A DNA stretch of 64,000 bases from Sipunculus nudus (GCA_026874595.1 CM049316.1:30239339-30303338), one strand, 5' to 3'; counted from the stretch's first letter, positions 1 to 13,189 are shown. The notes: generated by a model from the sequence alone, not told the origin. Numbers and translations: made by a program.

Positions 1-2332
1 ACACTGCATATAGTAACGGTATAACGATATATACTATATATATCATCTCTCCGACGAGTTATCAGCTGGAATTTTAGTATATATTACTTAATCAATAATT
101 CCTGATAAAATGAATTTTCATAATTATACAAATGAAACATGAAATTAAAAAAAAAACTTTGCATACTGTTATTTGTCTAGTCTATCCGTAAATCTATTTA
201 TTCACGCTTCCTATAAATGCCGAACAAGGAATTGTAATAAATGAAAAAAAAGTATTTTACTTAACTTTAAGTGATTAGCCAATGCATGCAAAGAGCTGAT
301 GTTTTGCCTTGTGAAGTCTGAGTTTGTGTGCGTAGACTATTTGAATGGATTTTTGTCCCATTTCCATGAAAAATAGTATTGAAATTGTTTTAATCTCCAA
401 AGAAGGAACACTACTTCAGCGGTCCGCGTCTGCCAGTCCGTCCTAAATTCTCCGTCATTTGGTCAGTCCGTCCTCCTTCTTTTACCAAAATCCCCGGTGC
501 TTTTTTCTTTTTTGTATTGCTGACATATTGATCACATAACTAGTGCTTGTGTATGCTGTCAGACCATGTGGTTAAAATATGACGCAGTTTAGAATAAATA
601 TTGGTTTAAAATAAATACGCCAAAAATTGATAACTCATAACCAAACGTCAAATTTCCAGCTCCTTCCCCCTTTCTCCAGGTACTGGCTACCCTCCTGTCA
701 AAATGAACTGACTGATATACTCCACATAAAGAATGGGATGTCGTCAAAATGAGCAGTCCACTAAAGTCATGTTTACCCAATTTTACCGCAGCTGGGGGAT
801 AATTAATGAACTTAATTCGGATCCGCCATCTCAGTATCAGAGGACAGATAGAAAAGACAAGTTAATGTGGTTGCACGCAAAAACAAAATTTTCAAAATCA
901 TATTTCGTTTGATCAATGTTTGATAAAAATGCTGTTGTCTTCCTTCGGTTTTCTCCGCGTATGCATGCATAGTCTAATGATGGCTATCTGCAGCAATCAT
1001 ATTTCCTTAGGATATAGGACCATGCATCGGTAGCACTTTCAGTTTCACTTGGCTTTAGATAAAATGTATATAAAGAAATTTATCTGGGATATACCAAAAC
1101 CATTAATGCATTTGGTGTGCGTTGGCCTGCATTTCAGTTTTATACCATCATATAGGCCTAATCGCATTATCAGGACATTTGTGTGTTTTTTTCATAAATT
1201 TTGTTACAGTATGGAAAGTTGGTTTAAGGTCAGTTGGTCAACCTGGCATTTTCAAACATCGGTGACCCCAGCCTTTAGTTATCACACGACAATGGAACGT
1301 CCACTGTAAGTGCGGGTTAAAAGGGGTCATGGTATTTAGTGAAGGGCACAATATGTGTCTCCTGTCATGTCCATGGCAACGTTAAAGAAGTCTTCTGCGG
1401 GGGTTGAAGAGACATGAAAAGTCCACGTGCGATGTCCAGGCTGGAGTCAACAGGTGCACGCGCACTGCTTTTCAAGACAATTTCACGGTCGTTTCAGGCT
1501 TCAGCGGGCGCCAATACGGCCGTGTGGCGGCACGTGCTTCCATGAGAACCGCTGTTTGTCATTCCCACCATGCAACGCGGCGGCTTTGTCCTTCCGGGGC
1601 GTGAAATGATTGGGCACTCGTGTAGGTTGAAAGGCGATTACTATGTTTTTGTGCAATATTGAGGATAATCAGTCAGACTGGTGGCGTAGCGCCTGACTTA
1701 GACAGGCGTGCAAGCACGGGGACACGCCTTATTCACGGCTCCCTGGCTGAAATTAAATAATCTAATCCGGAGATATTGTTGAAACAAAGGGTGAGAGAGA
1801 ATAATGAATTCACATCTGATATAATGTAAGCCATTGTATTATGCCTTCGCACAGGTTCTGTCGAAAATATTGAACTCGTGAATTATCCTCGTGCATTATA
1901 TTTGGTCATTTTGCAGCTGGACATTTTCACAACATGTCCAACAAATGTTGCCTTTATGTGCAAATATAAAAGGACGCTTGCACGCTTTGTAAGGCGTTAA
2001 ATGAGTGATATAATCAACTGTTTATCTTATTGTCTAAATTAAGTAGTTGGTATATATTTTTTTTAATTTGTGATCAAAGCCACACTTTTGTGTCTAAAAA
2101 TACTATATCTCTATGAGATTAACATGAGAAATGTGCTTCATCGATGATTTTCAGTTGAAAATTCTTTAATTCTTTCCCCCTAAAAATAAATATATAAACT
2201 ATGCTCTTTAGCCGTTTTTCCTATTTTTTTTAAGTAAAAGGAAGTATATTATATTCACTAAATGTCCAGGTTTGTCAGAAATTAAACAAGGTGCCTTGAA
2301 TTGAAACCAAATACAAATAACCCGAGGGTCTT
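1..2332. other. AT-rich intergenic DNA, no gene seen
   Basis: No ORF here resembles a known protein, and the longest is 86 codons. There are two nearby copies of a CAGTCCGTCCT motif at about 435-475. Around 1400-1740 the DNA is locally richer in G+C, but I see no recognisable element. Nothing else can be supported. Confidence 0.6.
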
Positions 2333-2347
2333 GATAGTCATTGATGA

Positions 2348-2794
2348 CCGACTTCTATGGTTCAGGGGTACAGTACAAGAATCAAAGCCGGGAGATCGTG
2401 AGTTCGAATCTCATCCAAAGCGGTGAGATTTTTTTACGGCCGGCCCCAATCCAGGGTGAGCACTCTGCAGGCTTAAAGGGAAGGCCTTTCCTCACGGCCG
2501 TGTCTCACTCACAAACGAGTGCGCCTTTCGGGGGTTCCTCGGTGATATGACTCAGCAATGGGGACGATTACAAACTCCGGACCCGCAGGAGCAGTAGTCA
2601 CCGGGCGTGGTTAACACCAGGATATAAAATTGGAGGAAGCGTGTGCATGATACTGCCCTGTCACGTAGTCCGAAACCGGAATTCTGCAGATGTACATGTA
2701 TATCTAGAATTAAGCTAGCATTAAAAAATGGAGGCGGTTACCTCCAACAAAAAATCATAAAATAAATAAATAAATAAATAAATAAAATAAAAAA
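2348..2794 (+). mobile_element. tRNA-derived SINE, family A, full-length copy
   Basis: The 5' head looks like a tRNA gene. It has an A-box-like TGGTTCAGGGG at about 2357 and a B-box-like GTTCGAATC at about 2403. A G+C-rich body follows, then a short hairpin (GGAGG, 6-nt loop, CCTCC; about 2730-2746) and an A-rich (AAAT)n tail at 2757-2790. The element is flanked by a 15-bp target duplication with one mismatch (2333-2347 and 2795-2809), which is the mark of LINE-driven insertion. A second copy lies in reverse orientation at 14949-15334. RNA polymerase III would be expected to transcribe it from the internal boxes. No protein is encoded. Confidence 0.85.
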
Positions 2795-2960
2795 GATAGT
2801 CATTAATGAGTACTTAAGCGCATTCTTCCCATCCGTTTTTCTTTATATATTGCATATATATAAAGAACACAATGACTCGTCAAGGAAAATGTGCTTCAGT
2901 TATGTATTGAAACAAGGGTTCAAAATCAATTTAAGACGTACACAAATCCAAAATTTTATT
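2723..2960 (+). repeat. Segment shared with 5230-5486
   Basis: The 3' hairpin of the SINE, its target duplication and the following ~150 bp (through ATATTG(C/T)ATATATA, AAAGAACACAATGACT and TATTGAAACAAG) recur with scattered differences at 5230-5486. The shared part runs across the SINE/host junction, so the second copy arose by segmental duplication after insertion and not by a second insertion. Confidence 0.75.
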
Positions 2961-3067
2961 TAACATCTGAATATTTTTGTTCCTTTGATTTGTTGTATTA
3001 ATGTGCATCAAGCTTAATTAATCTTCCCCGAATTTTTCAAGGGTTGTGCCGTTTTGTATCGCGATAA

Positions 3068-3112
<45 letters not shown>

Positions 3113-5084
3113 GAAAGTCCATATATATATGGGCCAGTCGAACACGACAGCAGTTTGACAGTTTTAGAATACAAAGATCTTTAGGACTAATTAGGACTGT
3201 CTATTAACGTTTATGCCATTTTGATAAAGATGCGAAATTGATGACGCTTCAGCAAGAAAAAGGGTTAATTGTACCAAGGCTAAAAATAGGTTGGGAACTT
3301 TTTCAGAAAGGGGCGCGGAAGGGCATTTTAACACCTTTTTTTCGATAAAAATTCATATGATATGGGGACATTTACAGAACTGTTTTGCTAAACAGGTAAA
3401 AGTACATCAAAACAAAACTTTATCATTTTTTTTTCTTGTCAGAGATATCCGACGCGCGCGGTGCCTTGGAAACCAGCATTTTTTGCCTACATTTATATCT
3501 TACATTTCGTTCTTTCTGATGCGACGGACAGTGATGACGCAATGCTCCCCCCCCCCCCCCCCCCCGGAAAATGTTCACAAGCAATGAATAAAGAATGTCA
3601 AATCCTCGTATCTTTTATCCTTTGTAAAAAAAAACTGTTAATAATTCTGCGGTTAGCAGTGGTGGATGTTGTAAAAGACGTAAAGTTAATTGGCTAATTG
3701 ATGATTCAATACACAGAACGACAAAGGCTATATTCCGTCGGTTTTATTGTTGAATAACAGAAGTGCTTCTCTAAATAGCCACTCCAATATTGTTTCATGG
3801 CGGACTGACAAGCAGGAACGTGCCGAACTGCGATCTAAAATGGTGGTCCACTTGTTTGTGGGCCATAAATGCAACATCCCACGCACACATCGCGCCCTTT
3901 TCGTACCATAAACCCTCCAGTTTTAGTACCATAAAGAAAGCATAAAAATCCCGCCAGAAAAGATATTTCAGAGTGTAATTTGTAAAAATACAAGGAATTA
4001 TTGATGAAGCCCCTGACTAATTGCAAAACACATGTCACGATTTTCTATGGAAAGTTTATCCTTGGAAACACAAACGAAGCGTGAAGATGCGCGCCCATGT
4101 TACCGGGAAAGAGAGCGGAAATATGCAGATCGGTTCATGAATATTCAATACGGGGGCGACGAAATGGCAAGTGGAGTCAAGATGGGCAAATTGCTTCCAT
4201 TGTTGTTCAATGGAGTTGTAACATATGAAGCATAATAGCCTATTCATAATTGCAATTGAGCGTCGCATGCTAATCAAGGGGGGACGGGGTATGACACAAA
4301 ATATCGCATGCTTACTGAAGGGGACGAAAATGCCTGGAGATCTGCGACAAAGGAAGGCGTGTGCGGTTGTTCTGTTACTGTAGAAGCCTTGTTACGTGCA
4401 CCTGTTTAGACGCTGGTGTCACCCCCAATGCCTCCATATGGCACACCGAATGTGAAAACGATCGTGCATTTGGGAATTGAAAAAGATATGGAAATAATGT
4501 TTCCTTATTTTCCTCACGGAAGCTTGTATTTTCATAGTTTTTTCGCACATCGCCATAGGCAGTCCCCAGCAGCTGACCTAAGTGCGAAACGGACACACGC
4601 ACCCTGTGTGCAAAGTATAATACAAAATGTTTATATTCTCAGGGAAGTTTTTTTTTTTACAGCATAATTGAGAGACATTATAACAGTAACGGCTGTCATA
4701 TCGCGAGCAGCTTTGTTATTCCGTTTTAAATTAATTCTCAGTAAAACATATAATCTAAAACTACACAAGAAAAACAAGAGAAAAACTGATTTTCATGATA
4801 CGCCAATGATTGTAGCCATTAGACAAACGTTTTTGTTACCTGTTTCACTATCAGTTCCTTTGTCATTCGGCTTTAAAGATACCAGGTGGGTCGATAAACT
4901 ACACGAGTTACAACGATAATATTCTTTTCTAATTTTACACACTGTGGGAAGCGAAAACATCCTATTGCCTTTGGTAAAATTTATGAGTCCTTCTGGCGTT
5001 TTCTGGCATTTTCCAAAGGCTGTCAATAGGTCATTGTAAAAAAAACTTGTAATAAAGATTGACGAATATTTCATGCACTCAGAT
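2961..5084. other. Intergenic DNA with simple repeats
   Basis: This stretch contains an (AT)n array at about 3070-3109 and a run of 19 C at 3547-3565. Several 60-100-codon ORFs occur on both strands, but they overlap one another, have no recognisable domain and look like chance frames. I see no gene. Confidence 0.6.
3070..3109. repeat. (AT)n microsatellite
   Basis: About 20 uninterrupted AT units. It is followed by a short palindromic motif (CCATATATATATGG at about 3119). Confidence 0.95.
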
Positions 5085-5355
5085 ACATAACAAATTTGAT
5101 GACATTTTGCAGGTATCTTTATTCCAACGGATAGTACTGACTACTGTTCATCTCGTATTCAATCACGTTCTCACGAGATAAGGCCTCATTCCAGTGAGTT
5201 AGTAGTATGAACCTATTGCCGACGCATTCAAAAATGGAGGCGGTTACCTCCAACAAAAAAATTATTTAAAAAAATGTAAAAAAGATAGTCATTGATCAGC
5301 AGACTATTTTTTTGTTGTACTGCAGCGCTTTCTTCACATTAATTTTCCTTTATAT

Positions 5356-5397
<42 letters not shown>

Positions 5398-5625
5398 AAG
5401 AACACAATGACTTGTCATGGAAAACGTGCTCAGTTATATATTGAAACAAGTGTTAAAAATCAATTTTAAAGGGTTCAACAATAAATTTGATGAAATTTCG
5501 AAAGTATATTTATTCCCACGGATAGTACTGATTACTTTTTATCTCGTGTTCAATCACGTTCTCACAAGATATGGCCTCGTTCCAGCGAGTCAGCAGTATG
5601 AACCAACTGCCAACGCAGGGGTCTG
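5085..5625 (+). repeat. Composite repeat: two ~145-bp arms around a duplicated SINE-tail segment
   Basis: The block at about 5085-5229 (AAATTTGATGA... to ...GCCGACGCA) recurs at about 5482-5620 with roughly one difference in ten. Both copies contain CGGATAGTACTGA and CAATCACGTTCTCAC. Between them lies the copy of the 2723-2960 segment with the SINE hairpin GGAGG/CCTCC, plus an (AT)n run at about 5360-5394. The SINE head is missing here. The arrangement is a direct repeat interrupted by a block that also exists 2.5 kb upstream. Confidence 0.7.
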
Positions 5626-8600
5626 AGTTGTCTCAATGAACGAGATGATGGGAAACCAGATGTCATTGTCCAGATCCATACCTCAACGTTCCGCTACACA
5701 TATTTAAATAAAGATGAAGCACACACAAGCCGCTCAAGATGGGCATTTTATGTCAGACATTGGATAAATGTAGTATATATGTAAATGAAAGTGAAAAGGC
5801 TTCGTGTGGGGAAAAATTATGACAGGCTCCAGGAAACTGCGGTAGTCTTTCATCTTCATAACTCGCTTTCTTTTGATTTACTCAACGTGGTGTCGGTAAT
5901 GGCTTGTTTTATATTTTTATTTTCTTATCACTGTACGCCTAATGGGCACATCCACGAGAATTTAATTGTTAAAAGTAATGGTCTTCTTATGAAAAAACAC
6001 AAACCGTAACAACCCACAAGTTATTACCGATTACCTATTAACTAATGTTTATTTACAATAAAAAGTATTTATATCCATGACGACTTAATACTAAATTATT
6101 AAAGTGGGCAGTTCAACAGTTAAATAGAGTTGGAGATTAATAGCTAGAAAGCATCCAAGACACAAAGGTGACAATTACATAAACCAATGAAAATTCAGGT
6201 TGTAATTGTAGTTGTAGTTTAAAATGAATAATAATGCAAAATCCGACTCTGGTTTTGCGGCATTTAGCGCTTATTGGTCTGTTTTCCAGATTGTTAAGTT
6301 CGAAAAAAGAGAAGTGCCCCCCCCCCCAATTCGCCCCTGGTATTCTGCATACGACATTTAGTTCACTTATGTTACAAATACACTATGTCGAAATCATTAA
6401 TTGCTGTTTTCGATCAGTGTACACCGCACGCATGCAGATATGTGTACCTTTGTATGGGTATTTAAACATTTACCCTAAAGTCTCCGAATCTGACTTAACA
6501 AGCAACATAAAGACAATATTTGGCTGCCAGGTGTGAGGCATGGTGCCGGCTATGATCATATGCCAATAGTTCGAAATGGTTAGGCCTCCGTCTAATATAG
6601 GTAATAGACTAATTGCCTAAATTTTGAAATCTGAAGAACTGTTAATGTCAACTATTAGTTTTGATCGCTCGAGTTTTGATACATATTGATATATTAAGGA
6701 CATAAAGAGAGTCTGTAAAAGGATGCAAATAATCTGAACCTTGCAGCAAACGTATTCGCTTTTGACTGGTAATAAAAGATCTTGATATACCTGTATTTGC
6801 CTAGTGAGAAATCGCAAGTGAAGACCTGTAAATTAGGTCACGCTAAAAAATAAACATCAGATGCTACTCTGACTATATTATAAGAGTAAGTTTTGAAAAA
6901 TCAGTCGTATTGAATATAACGCAAACAGGGGGCAAAAAGAAAATAATAGAAAAAGAGCTCGCTCGGAAGGCGCAATTACCACATTATATTGATGAAACTA
7001 ACAAAAAGTTTAGATGTTTCAACCAAGGTTTCTCAAAATAAGAATATATAGCCGTCTCTGTCGCTCGAAATCTCTTTCGGATGCCCGGTCCTGGATGTCC
7101 GAGCGCCCATTAGGACGCGCAATTTCTGTCTTAAGGACGGAGTGGATCAAAACTGGGTCTTGTTGCAGTAACCGTCCATTGCCGACTACCTCAAACCAGT
7201 CAAACCGGCGCTGACATTTCACTTTAATCAGATAATCATATAAAGAAACGATAATTAACCAAAGAATGACTAATATAATGACATGAAATACAAAAATAAA
7301 AGTTTGATTAAAATTTGCATAACATTTCAAAATTTGACACAATCTCCTCCCATTGGGACGCTCCAAAATCACACGTGATGCTCCAAAATGTTAGCCTGAG
7401 CGTCCCAAACTCTCCAATTTTTCTGACTCTTGATGGCTCTGTTCCACTGCACTTAAATTGCCTTGAAATGTCTTGATCGCAGTCTTTGACGTTATTTTTT
7501 CCATATAAAGTTTATTCAGAATTATAAAAACTTAAATGTTATATCAGCTTTAAATGTTTAACGAGTTTGTATGTTTTAGATCGGCCATGGTCAGAATTAA
7601 AAAAAGATTTATATCAACATGGTAAGTTTTAAGGGAATCTTTCCCCGCACATGATGAGAGGTGTAAGAAACTAATACAAACATTTAACGGTTAGTCTGTT
7701 TTACTGTAAGTGTTATTTTACATGTCAACGGTGAAGCGTTGTCAAAAATGAAAAAAAAAATACTATGATTCACAAGGGTTTCAAATACGCTATATTCACG
7801 AAAAAAAAATATCACTATAATTAAATCTTCTTGAAAAAGGAGCCCCGTTTACACAGTTGAAGAGTTATTTATTCTGTAGCTTCCTTGGTATTCTATGTGC
7901 TTAATACATGCTTAATTAAGTGTCCAAAGTCGAAAAGCTTAAGATATATATTTTAAATTCTATACAAAAACATTTTTTTTTTTGTATTTTAAATATTTAT
8001 ATTATGATTATAATCAAATCCTTAATAGATCTATCAATAATGAATAAGAATTTCCGCCTACGCTATGTATCCTTGGTTTCTCAATATTATATGGCTGTTG
8101 AGATATTGCGTGTATATGAAATAATACATTTGATTTTTAATATATTAATTTAGATACCCTGTGATGGTTACTCTATGATGAAACCGCGAAAATCGAAACC
8201 CTCACAATACACTGCCAACCGGGAAATCGCGAATATTTATACCAATTTAAAGCCTACTGCAGTATTTATTTTCCCATCGCGAATTACACCATATATTAAA
8301 GCTGGATTGTTTTACAGCTGTCCTAACACTCTCACATATCGGTAGACGAAACATAATTTGTTTTGAGAGAACAGAGCAATCGATAATCGCACCGGTTTCA
8401 TATATCGACCAGTACTGTGGTTGTCTCATTGTTCGCGAGGGTTTCTAGTTCGCAATACTCGCTAAAGGCAAATAATCGCGAAAATAAAACCTTCATGTGT
8501 AAGACGACTCATCTACACAGGTAAATGGTCATTTATATTTTAACCTATATTTATGTATTTTCTATATATCATTATACATGAAACAGTTCATTTATACATA

Positions 8601-10171
8601 ATTGTACCTGTGACAAAGAGACTGATTCATAGAGTATATGTCCTATCAGTATTAACATTATGTTAAATAGAGTAGGTTATATGGTGCAGACACTGTGCAA
8701 TAAACAGTAAGAAAACTAAAATTACACTTTTCGCAATATAGAGAAAACAATATAATTATAATTTGATTATGAAAATAAATATAAATATAATTAATATGAT
8801 TCTTAGGTGGGGGTAAAAATATTCTTTAATACGACGTTTAAATGTTGATAAAAAGGATCAACATCTTTAACCATATTGTTCGCAATTCCAACCCCTTAGA
8901 ATTGTAAAATCTTACTGTAAGCTGCAGTTTTACCTACTGTATATATATTTTATGTTACCTGTAAATCAAGGATTTACATTATAATAATATCAGATCATTA
9001 ATATCATTCCCTGACTGGGGACAAGAATAGGGGACTGAAGGGTCATATATCCGTAGCTGTCACCAGCAATGTGATTTTACGATTCAGTGTTGTTAATTTT
9101 ACATTTACTATTTTGCTGGTTTCCATTTTTTCTCAAAATTATATTCTAAAACGTGATTAATGCACTTGTTATTTACAGAAATGAATCCTCCAAGAGAAAT
9201 GTTGCGCAGATATGTTACGCATGCGCGCGTTATCTATATACATGTTTGTATACTTGTAACTCATTACATTGGATAGAATCGAGACAAACCAACAACATCG
9301 CTAGCTCTGTATGCTGCGTGCCTCTCATGTCACTTCAACTGTCACTTGTACTCTTCATTTAGAATCTGTTGCCGGGTGTTCTAATAAGTGCTCATTCTAT
9401 TTTGTGATCCTTATTTTCAATTTGATGACCCTATGCTTTAGAAAACATAATTGGAACTTCTTGGTTCACCGTGTTTCTTCAACCTGGTTATGATGATTGT
9501 AAAAACACTTATTGTCGGGAATAGAATCAATTTAGTTCATTAATATGCATGATGGGTAATCCAGAAATCACATACATTCTATAAAAAAGATAGATATGAC
9601 AGAAGATAGAAAAGGTGGCTTTAGATAAATTGCACTATCAGTTGTAACATAATTTCATATAAGCACAATAAGTTCATGCCAAAAAATCTACATCTTTTAT
9701 GGTAACATGGGTTTATTTTATAATCCCAGTTGCATCACGGATATTATTGCCTTTCACAGCAACGTGGTTCTGCTAACATTTCACAGATGTCGCTATGTGT
9801 CATGCCCGGGGCCCAAATAGTTGAAACATGGAACCAGGATTCCCGTCACATAAACTTGCATGTCGACTTGTACGGATGCGGTAAAAACGTGCACAAAGAA
9901 TTAAGAGAAACTGTGTCCATTTAGGCGTTGCAGAGTGCGGTCCACCTGCGATGTGGATACGTTTTTGGTTAACCGGATCATGTCGCAGTAGGTCCGGAAA
10001 CGCAAAGGAAACTGACAGGTGCATGGACATAGTTTTATTTATCCTCTTTTTTTAATTTCATCAGGGTGTAAGCTACAGAAATTATTATACCCTCTTCGTG
10101 ATGATGCAGAAGTTAGAATATCGGTGCCACTTTGAAGATCTGAAAGACGTTAAGCCGCAAGTTAAGTTAAA
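5626..10171. other. Long AT-rich stretch, no gene recognised
   Basis: Only short ORFs occur (none above 117 codons, none with a recognisable domain). Around 8165-8530 there is a sequence with several CGCGAAAAT / GCGAGGGTTT motifs. Loosely similar pieces occur at about 20600-20990, which suggests a decayed dispersed repeat. Nothing else stands out. Confidence 0.55.
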
Positions 10172-10411
10172 TTTAAACTTATTTATTTTACATGGATTGT
10201 ACAAGTAGTTATTATAACTAAGTGCGGCACTCTCCATGGCTCAGATTGTGGCGTTCTGTAGACTGTAGAGGTGGAGGAAACCGGAGAACCCGGAGAAAAC
10301 CACCGGCCTTGGACGGGCACCTACAACCCACTCTCATAGCCACGCGGGGGAAGGAACCCGGGCCGCCAGCGGAGAGAGCCGAGCGTTTTACCTCTCAGCT
10401 GTCCCCACAAA
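10172..10411 (-). mobile_element. tRNA-derived SINE, family B
   Basis: Read on the minus strand, the element starts near 10411 with a tRNA-like head (GGACAGCTGAGAGGTAAAACG as A-box region, GGGTTCC near 10348 as B-box). It continues through a GGTTTTCTCCGGGTTCTCCGG core and ends with an AT-rich tail (CATGTAAAATAAATAAG) near 10172. Copies lie at 17366-17545 and 20203-20346. The 20-kb copy has the cleaner B-box (GGTTCGATCCC). A 129-codon plus-strand ORF across it is incidental. No clear target duplication was found. Confidence 0.7.
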
Positions 10412-11120
10412 GCATAAGAGGACGAAGAACGTATAGCCTGAAGGACTTAAAGACCATAGTCAATGTTGTGCTATTTAGTTTTTATGCGGAAGACATTAGG
10501 CCATGTAAGGTTCCTTTATTGAAATGTATGAACCTGTTATGCTCTAAAGAAGCAAATGAGGACCATTCTTTATTTGACTCACTGAATAACGATAAATTTT
10601 GTAATTCATGAGACACCGTCGCACAGTTCATGTGATAGCGTGCAAGTACAAGGTTGTTTTACAATGTCCTATTTCAAACAATTTCTCTCTGCATTAACCT
10701 TTGTCTGAAATGGTGATTGATGAACCTGTCGTTGTACCAGAGAAAGTAAGGTCCCAGTACTTTGAAAGTATTCGAGTATGAGCGCTAAGTACTCAAATTA
10801 TACTCACTAGTACTCAAACCTTAGCCGCCGACGGCCACGAAACTTTTTTTTTTATTATATTAAGTCTGTTGCATAGTTGGCTTCCAAAAGATTAATTGGG
10901 ATTATGGCACAGAACGATCTATTAATCTTGGAAGGAAATTAAAACCATATTATGACATACCAATGTTTATCTTACGTTAAATCTTGAAAAGCCTGTCATC
11001 TCAAATATCCGTTCTGGGAGACACGAAACACGAAAAATCAATATTCGGTTGATTTATCCAGAGAGAAATGAAGCATATACACGGCTTGTTGTATTAGGCG
11101 CCACCTAGTATTTGTGTAAA
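10412..11120. other. Intergenic DNA, nothing recognised
   Basis: No ORF, RNA gene or repeat could be assigned. Two or three AGTACT(C/T) motifs cluster around 10755-10815. Confidence 0.5.
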
Positions 11121-11533
11121 GGCGCACTCGAAAATTCGAAACTGGTTTCGGTTTCGGCCACTTCCTGGAAACCGTCCACTTATTAATAGCGAAACCGAAA
11201 CTGGTTTTGGTGAAACTGCGAAACCATCTCCGGAGATGGTTTCGGTTTCGGTTTCGCCAAAACCGTCCGCTCGATAATTATACTAGGAAGATGGCGTAGA
11301 TGGGCAAAAGTAGTGCAATTTTGTTAATTATTTTATTAATTGAAAATGTTGATGCCTGTCAGAGTTAAATATGCAATGATTGAGATATAAACATTCTTCG
11401 GAAGTGTTTTTTAATTCAATATTCCCTACTATAACCATGTAGTGCTGAAGATTCGCCGCACGTATCCTGTGCGTCCATGCCGTCTGACACGTGTACATGT
11501 TATAAGACGCAGAGAAACAGTCTATTTTCATCA

Positions 11534-11594
<61 letters not shown>

Positions 11595-11823
11595 GCCGGT
11601 CACAATTAATAATGATCTCCATTTGTCTCAAAGTGCCCAGGAATGGATCTCTAACGTTTCAGAAAATTTTCATCATTTATTCATTTGATTAATAATAAAT
11701 AATTTACGATGTTATCAATATTTTCTATTAAAACCGAAACCGTCCACTTAAAAATACAAGGTGAAACCATACAGAACCGGTTTTCCCGGAACCGAAACCA
11801 GTTTCGAATGTTCGAGTGCGCCC
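11121..11823. mobile_element. Non-autonomous inverted-repeat element (MITE), ~700 bp
   Basis: The ends are inverted repeats beginning GGCGCACTCGAAxATTCGAA and extending, with gaps, for about 100 bp on each side. Both arms contain CTGGTTTCGGTT and a GGACGGTTTCGG / CCGTCCACTT motif. The left arm also holds a perfect palindrome CCATCTCCGGAGATGG at about 11225. An (AT)n array (11538-11591) sits inside. No transposase is encoded. The flanks share only a few bases, so the superfamily is uncertain. Confidence 0.75.
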
Positions 11824-13189
11824 TAAACTTGGGGGTTATCTAACTTGGGGGTAGCTCTTTGCCCTGATTGGAGATTTTCGGAGATTGAAGTTAACGAAAA
11901 TGGCGCAACTCATGTATATTGTTTGATGTCTGTGTACTATTATGTGCATTTTATTACTCCCTAGATGCAAATCAAAGCAGTGAATACCGCATTTTAAAAG
12001 TTTTAATGGTGAAATATTCAATACATATATATTTACTGAACATAGATAGCTCGACAGCTTAGGAAAGTAGTCTCAACCTCCCCATAAATCCCCAAATGGA
12101 AAAGTTTGTTTGTAACAGAAACGACCATACGCGGATGGGCATCAGACCCCCTCCGCCTATTCATTTACGCAGCTTGTAACATCTTTCAACAGATATACTA
12201 GCTTTTGTTGAGAATTTGTTTTTTGTTTTAATATGGCTTAATTACGTCACTGCCCAGTTGATAGTGTTCATGTATGAGTGCGGAAGCTTATTTTACCTCA
12301 TTTTTCGTGTGCAAATCGAGGCATTTCTCTGTGGGCTCGGTAATCATGTATTAATATTTTTTTATATAGGCAAATGTGATATTTAATAATATAATTGGAT
12401 TTTGGATTTGTTTGCTTGGTCCTGATATCCTTGGGAGGTTATTGGTGGTGCTGCCCCCTGGCGGAAAATATAAAAACAAAATCAAATGAGGCCAACAAAA
12501 TATGGCTATCTTAGCCACTGGTTCCAACGTTATTATTCATGCAACGCGGTCCAAGCCCAGCTCGACCGCATCAGCGACTGGTCAGACACAATATTCAGAC
12601 TTAGACCTAATCCAACTAAAAAACAACAGTTTTGCTGAGAAGAGCATACAAACAAAAATATTTCGAACCCTCCGTATTGTCAGTTGAAAATTAAAAAGAT
12701 TCTTACACTGCTAGATTCTTCATTAGGTTTAAATTTAATAAAAAGCCAGTTGACGTTCTCATGCAGAATACATGATTAATCGAATGTGGAACAGGATTAA
12801 TGCCCTAAAGGCTTGTGAGCTATACAAAGCACGGATCTATAACAGACAGCTACAGAGTTATATGAAAAATGGGTCGTCCTATATATAGAATCATATGGAT
12901 CCATGGGTTTTGTTATTTGCTGCCGAGCACACCTATATTTTCAAAGTCCTCATAGTAGCCTTAACGTTTAGTAGGTTCACTAAAATATCAGATTAAGGTC
13001 ACGCAAACCCACCAACTGCTAAAATTATATGATATAGTACAGTCAAAATACGAAGACAGACAAAGAATAACACAAAAACTCAATACAAATCTTAACAAAT
13101 GAAAACAAAACATACAACAGTATATAAAATATATATATTTAATATATACATATTATTCATTGTATATATTTTTTACAATCATGTATATA
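11824..13189. other. AT-rich intergenic DNA with one possible RT crumb
   Basis: Nothing firm is present apart from the weak reverse-transcriptase-like fragment at 12552-12638 listed separately. The last 100 bp before the Tc1 element are almost pure A+T. Confidence 0.5.
12552..12638 (+). pseudogene. Possible LINE reverse-transcriptase fragment (thumb region)
   Basis: In frame from 12552 the DNA reads QAQLDRISDW, then a stretch with NPTKKQ, then a TGA stop. The spacing of a DLxxISxW-like segment followed by FNPTKT-like residues resembles the region just after the RT active site in CR1/L2/Jockey-type LINEs. No catalytic motif is preserved next to it and the fragment is under 30 codons, so this is a weak family call. 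Confidence 0.22.

Noticed and set aside
2357-2420. Possible tRNA gene near 2.36 kb
   Set aside because: A-box and B-box are present, but acceptor-stem pairing is not seen and the same sequence recurs at 15.3 kb with a SINE body, so it is a SINE head.
7019-7372. 117-codon minus-strand ORF
   Set aside because: There is no recognisable motif and an overlapping ORF lies on the other strand; it looks like chance in a locally stop-poor stretch.
10222-10611. 129-codon ORF near 10.3 kb
   Set aside because: Its first half is the reverse strand of a tRNA-derived SINE, and the same frame recurs only where the SINE recurs.
11500-11603. Tyr/Ile repeat protein from (AT)n
   Set aside because: YIYIYI frames at this and other (AT)n arrays are products of translating the microsatellite.
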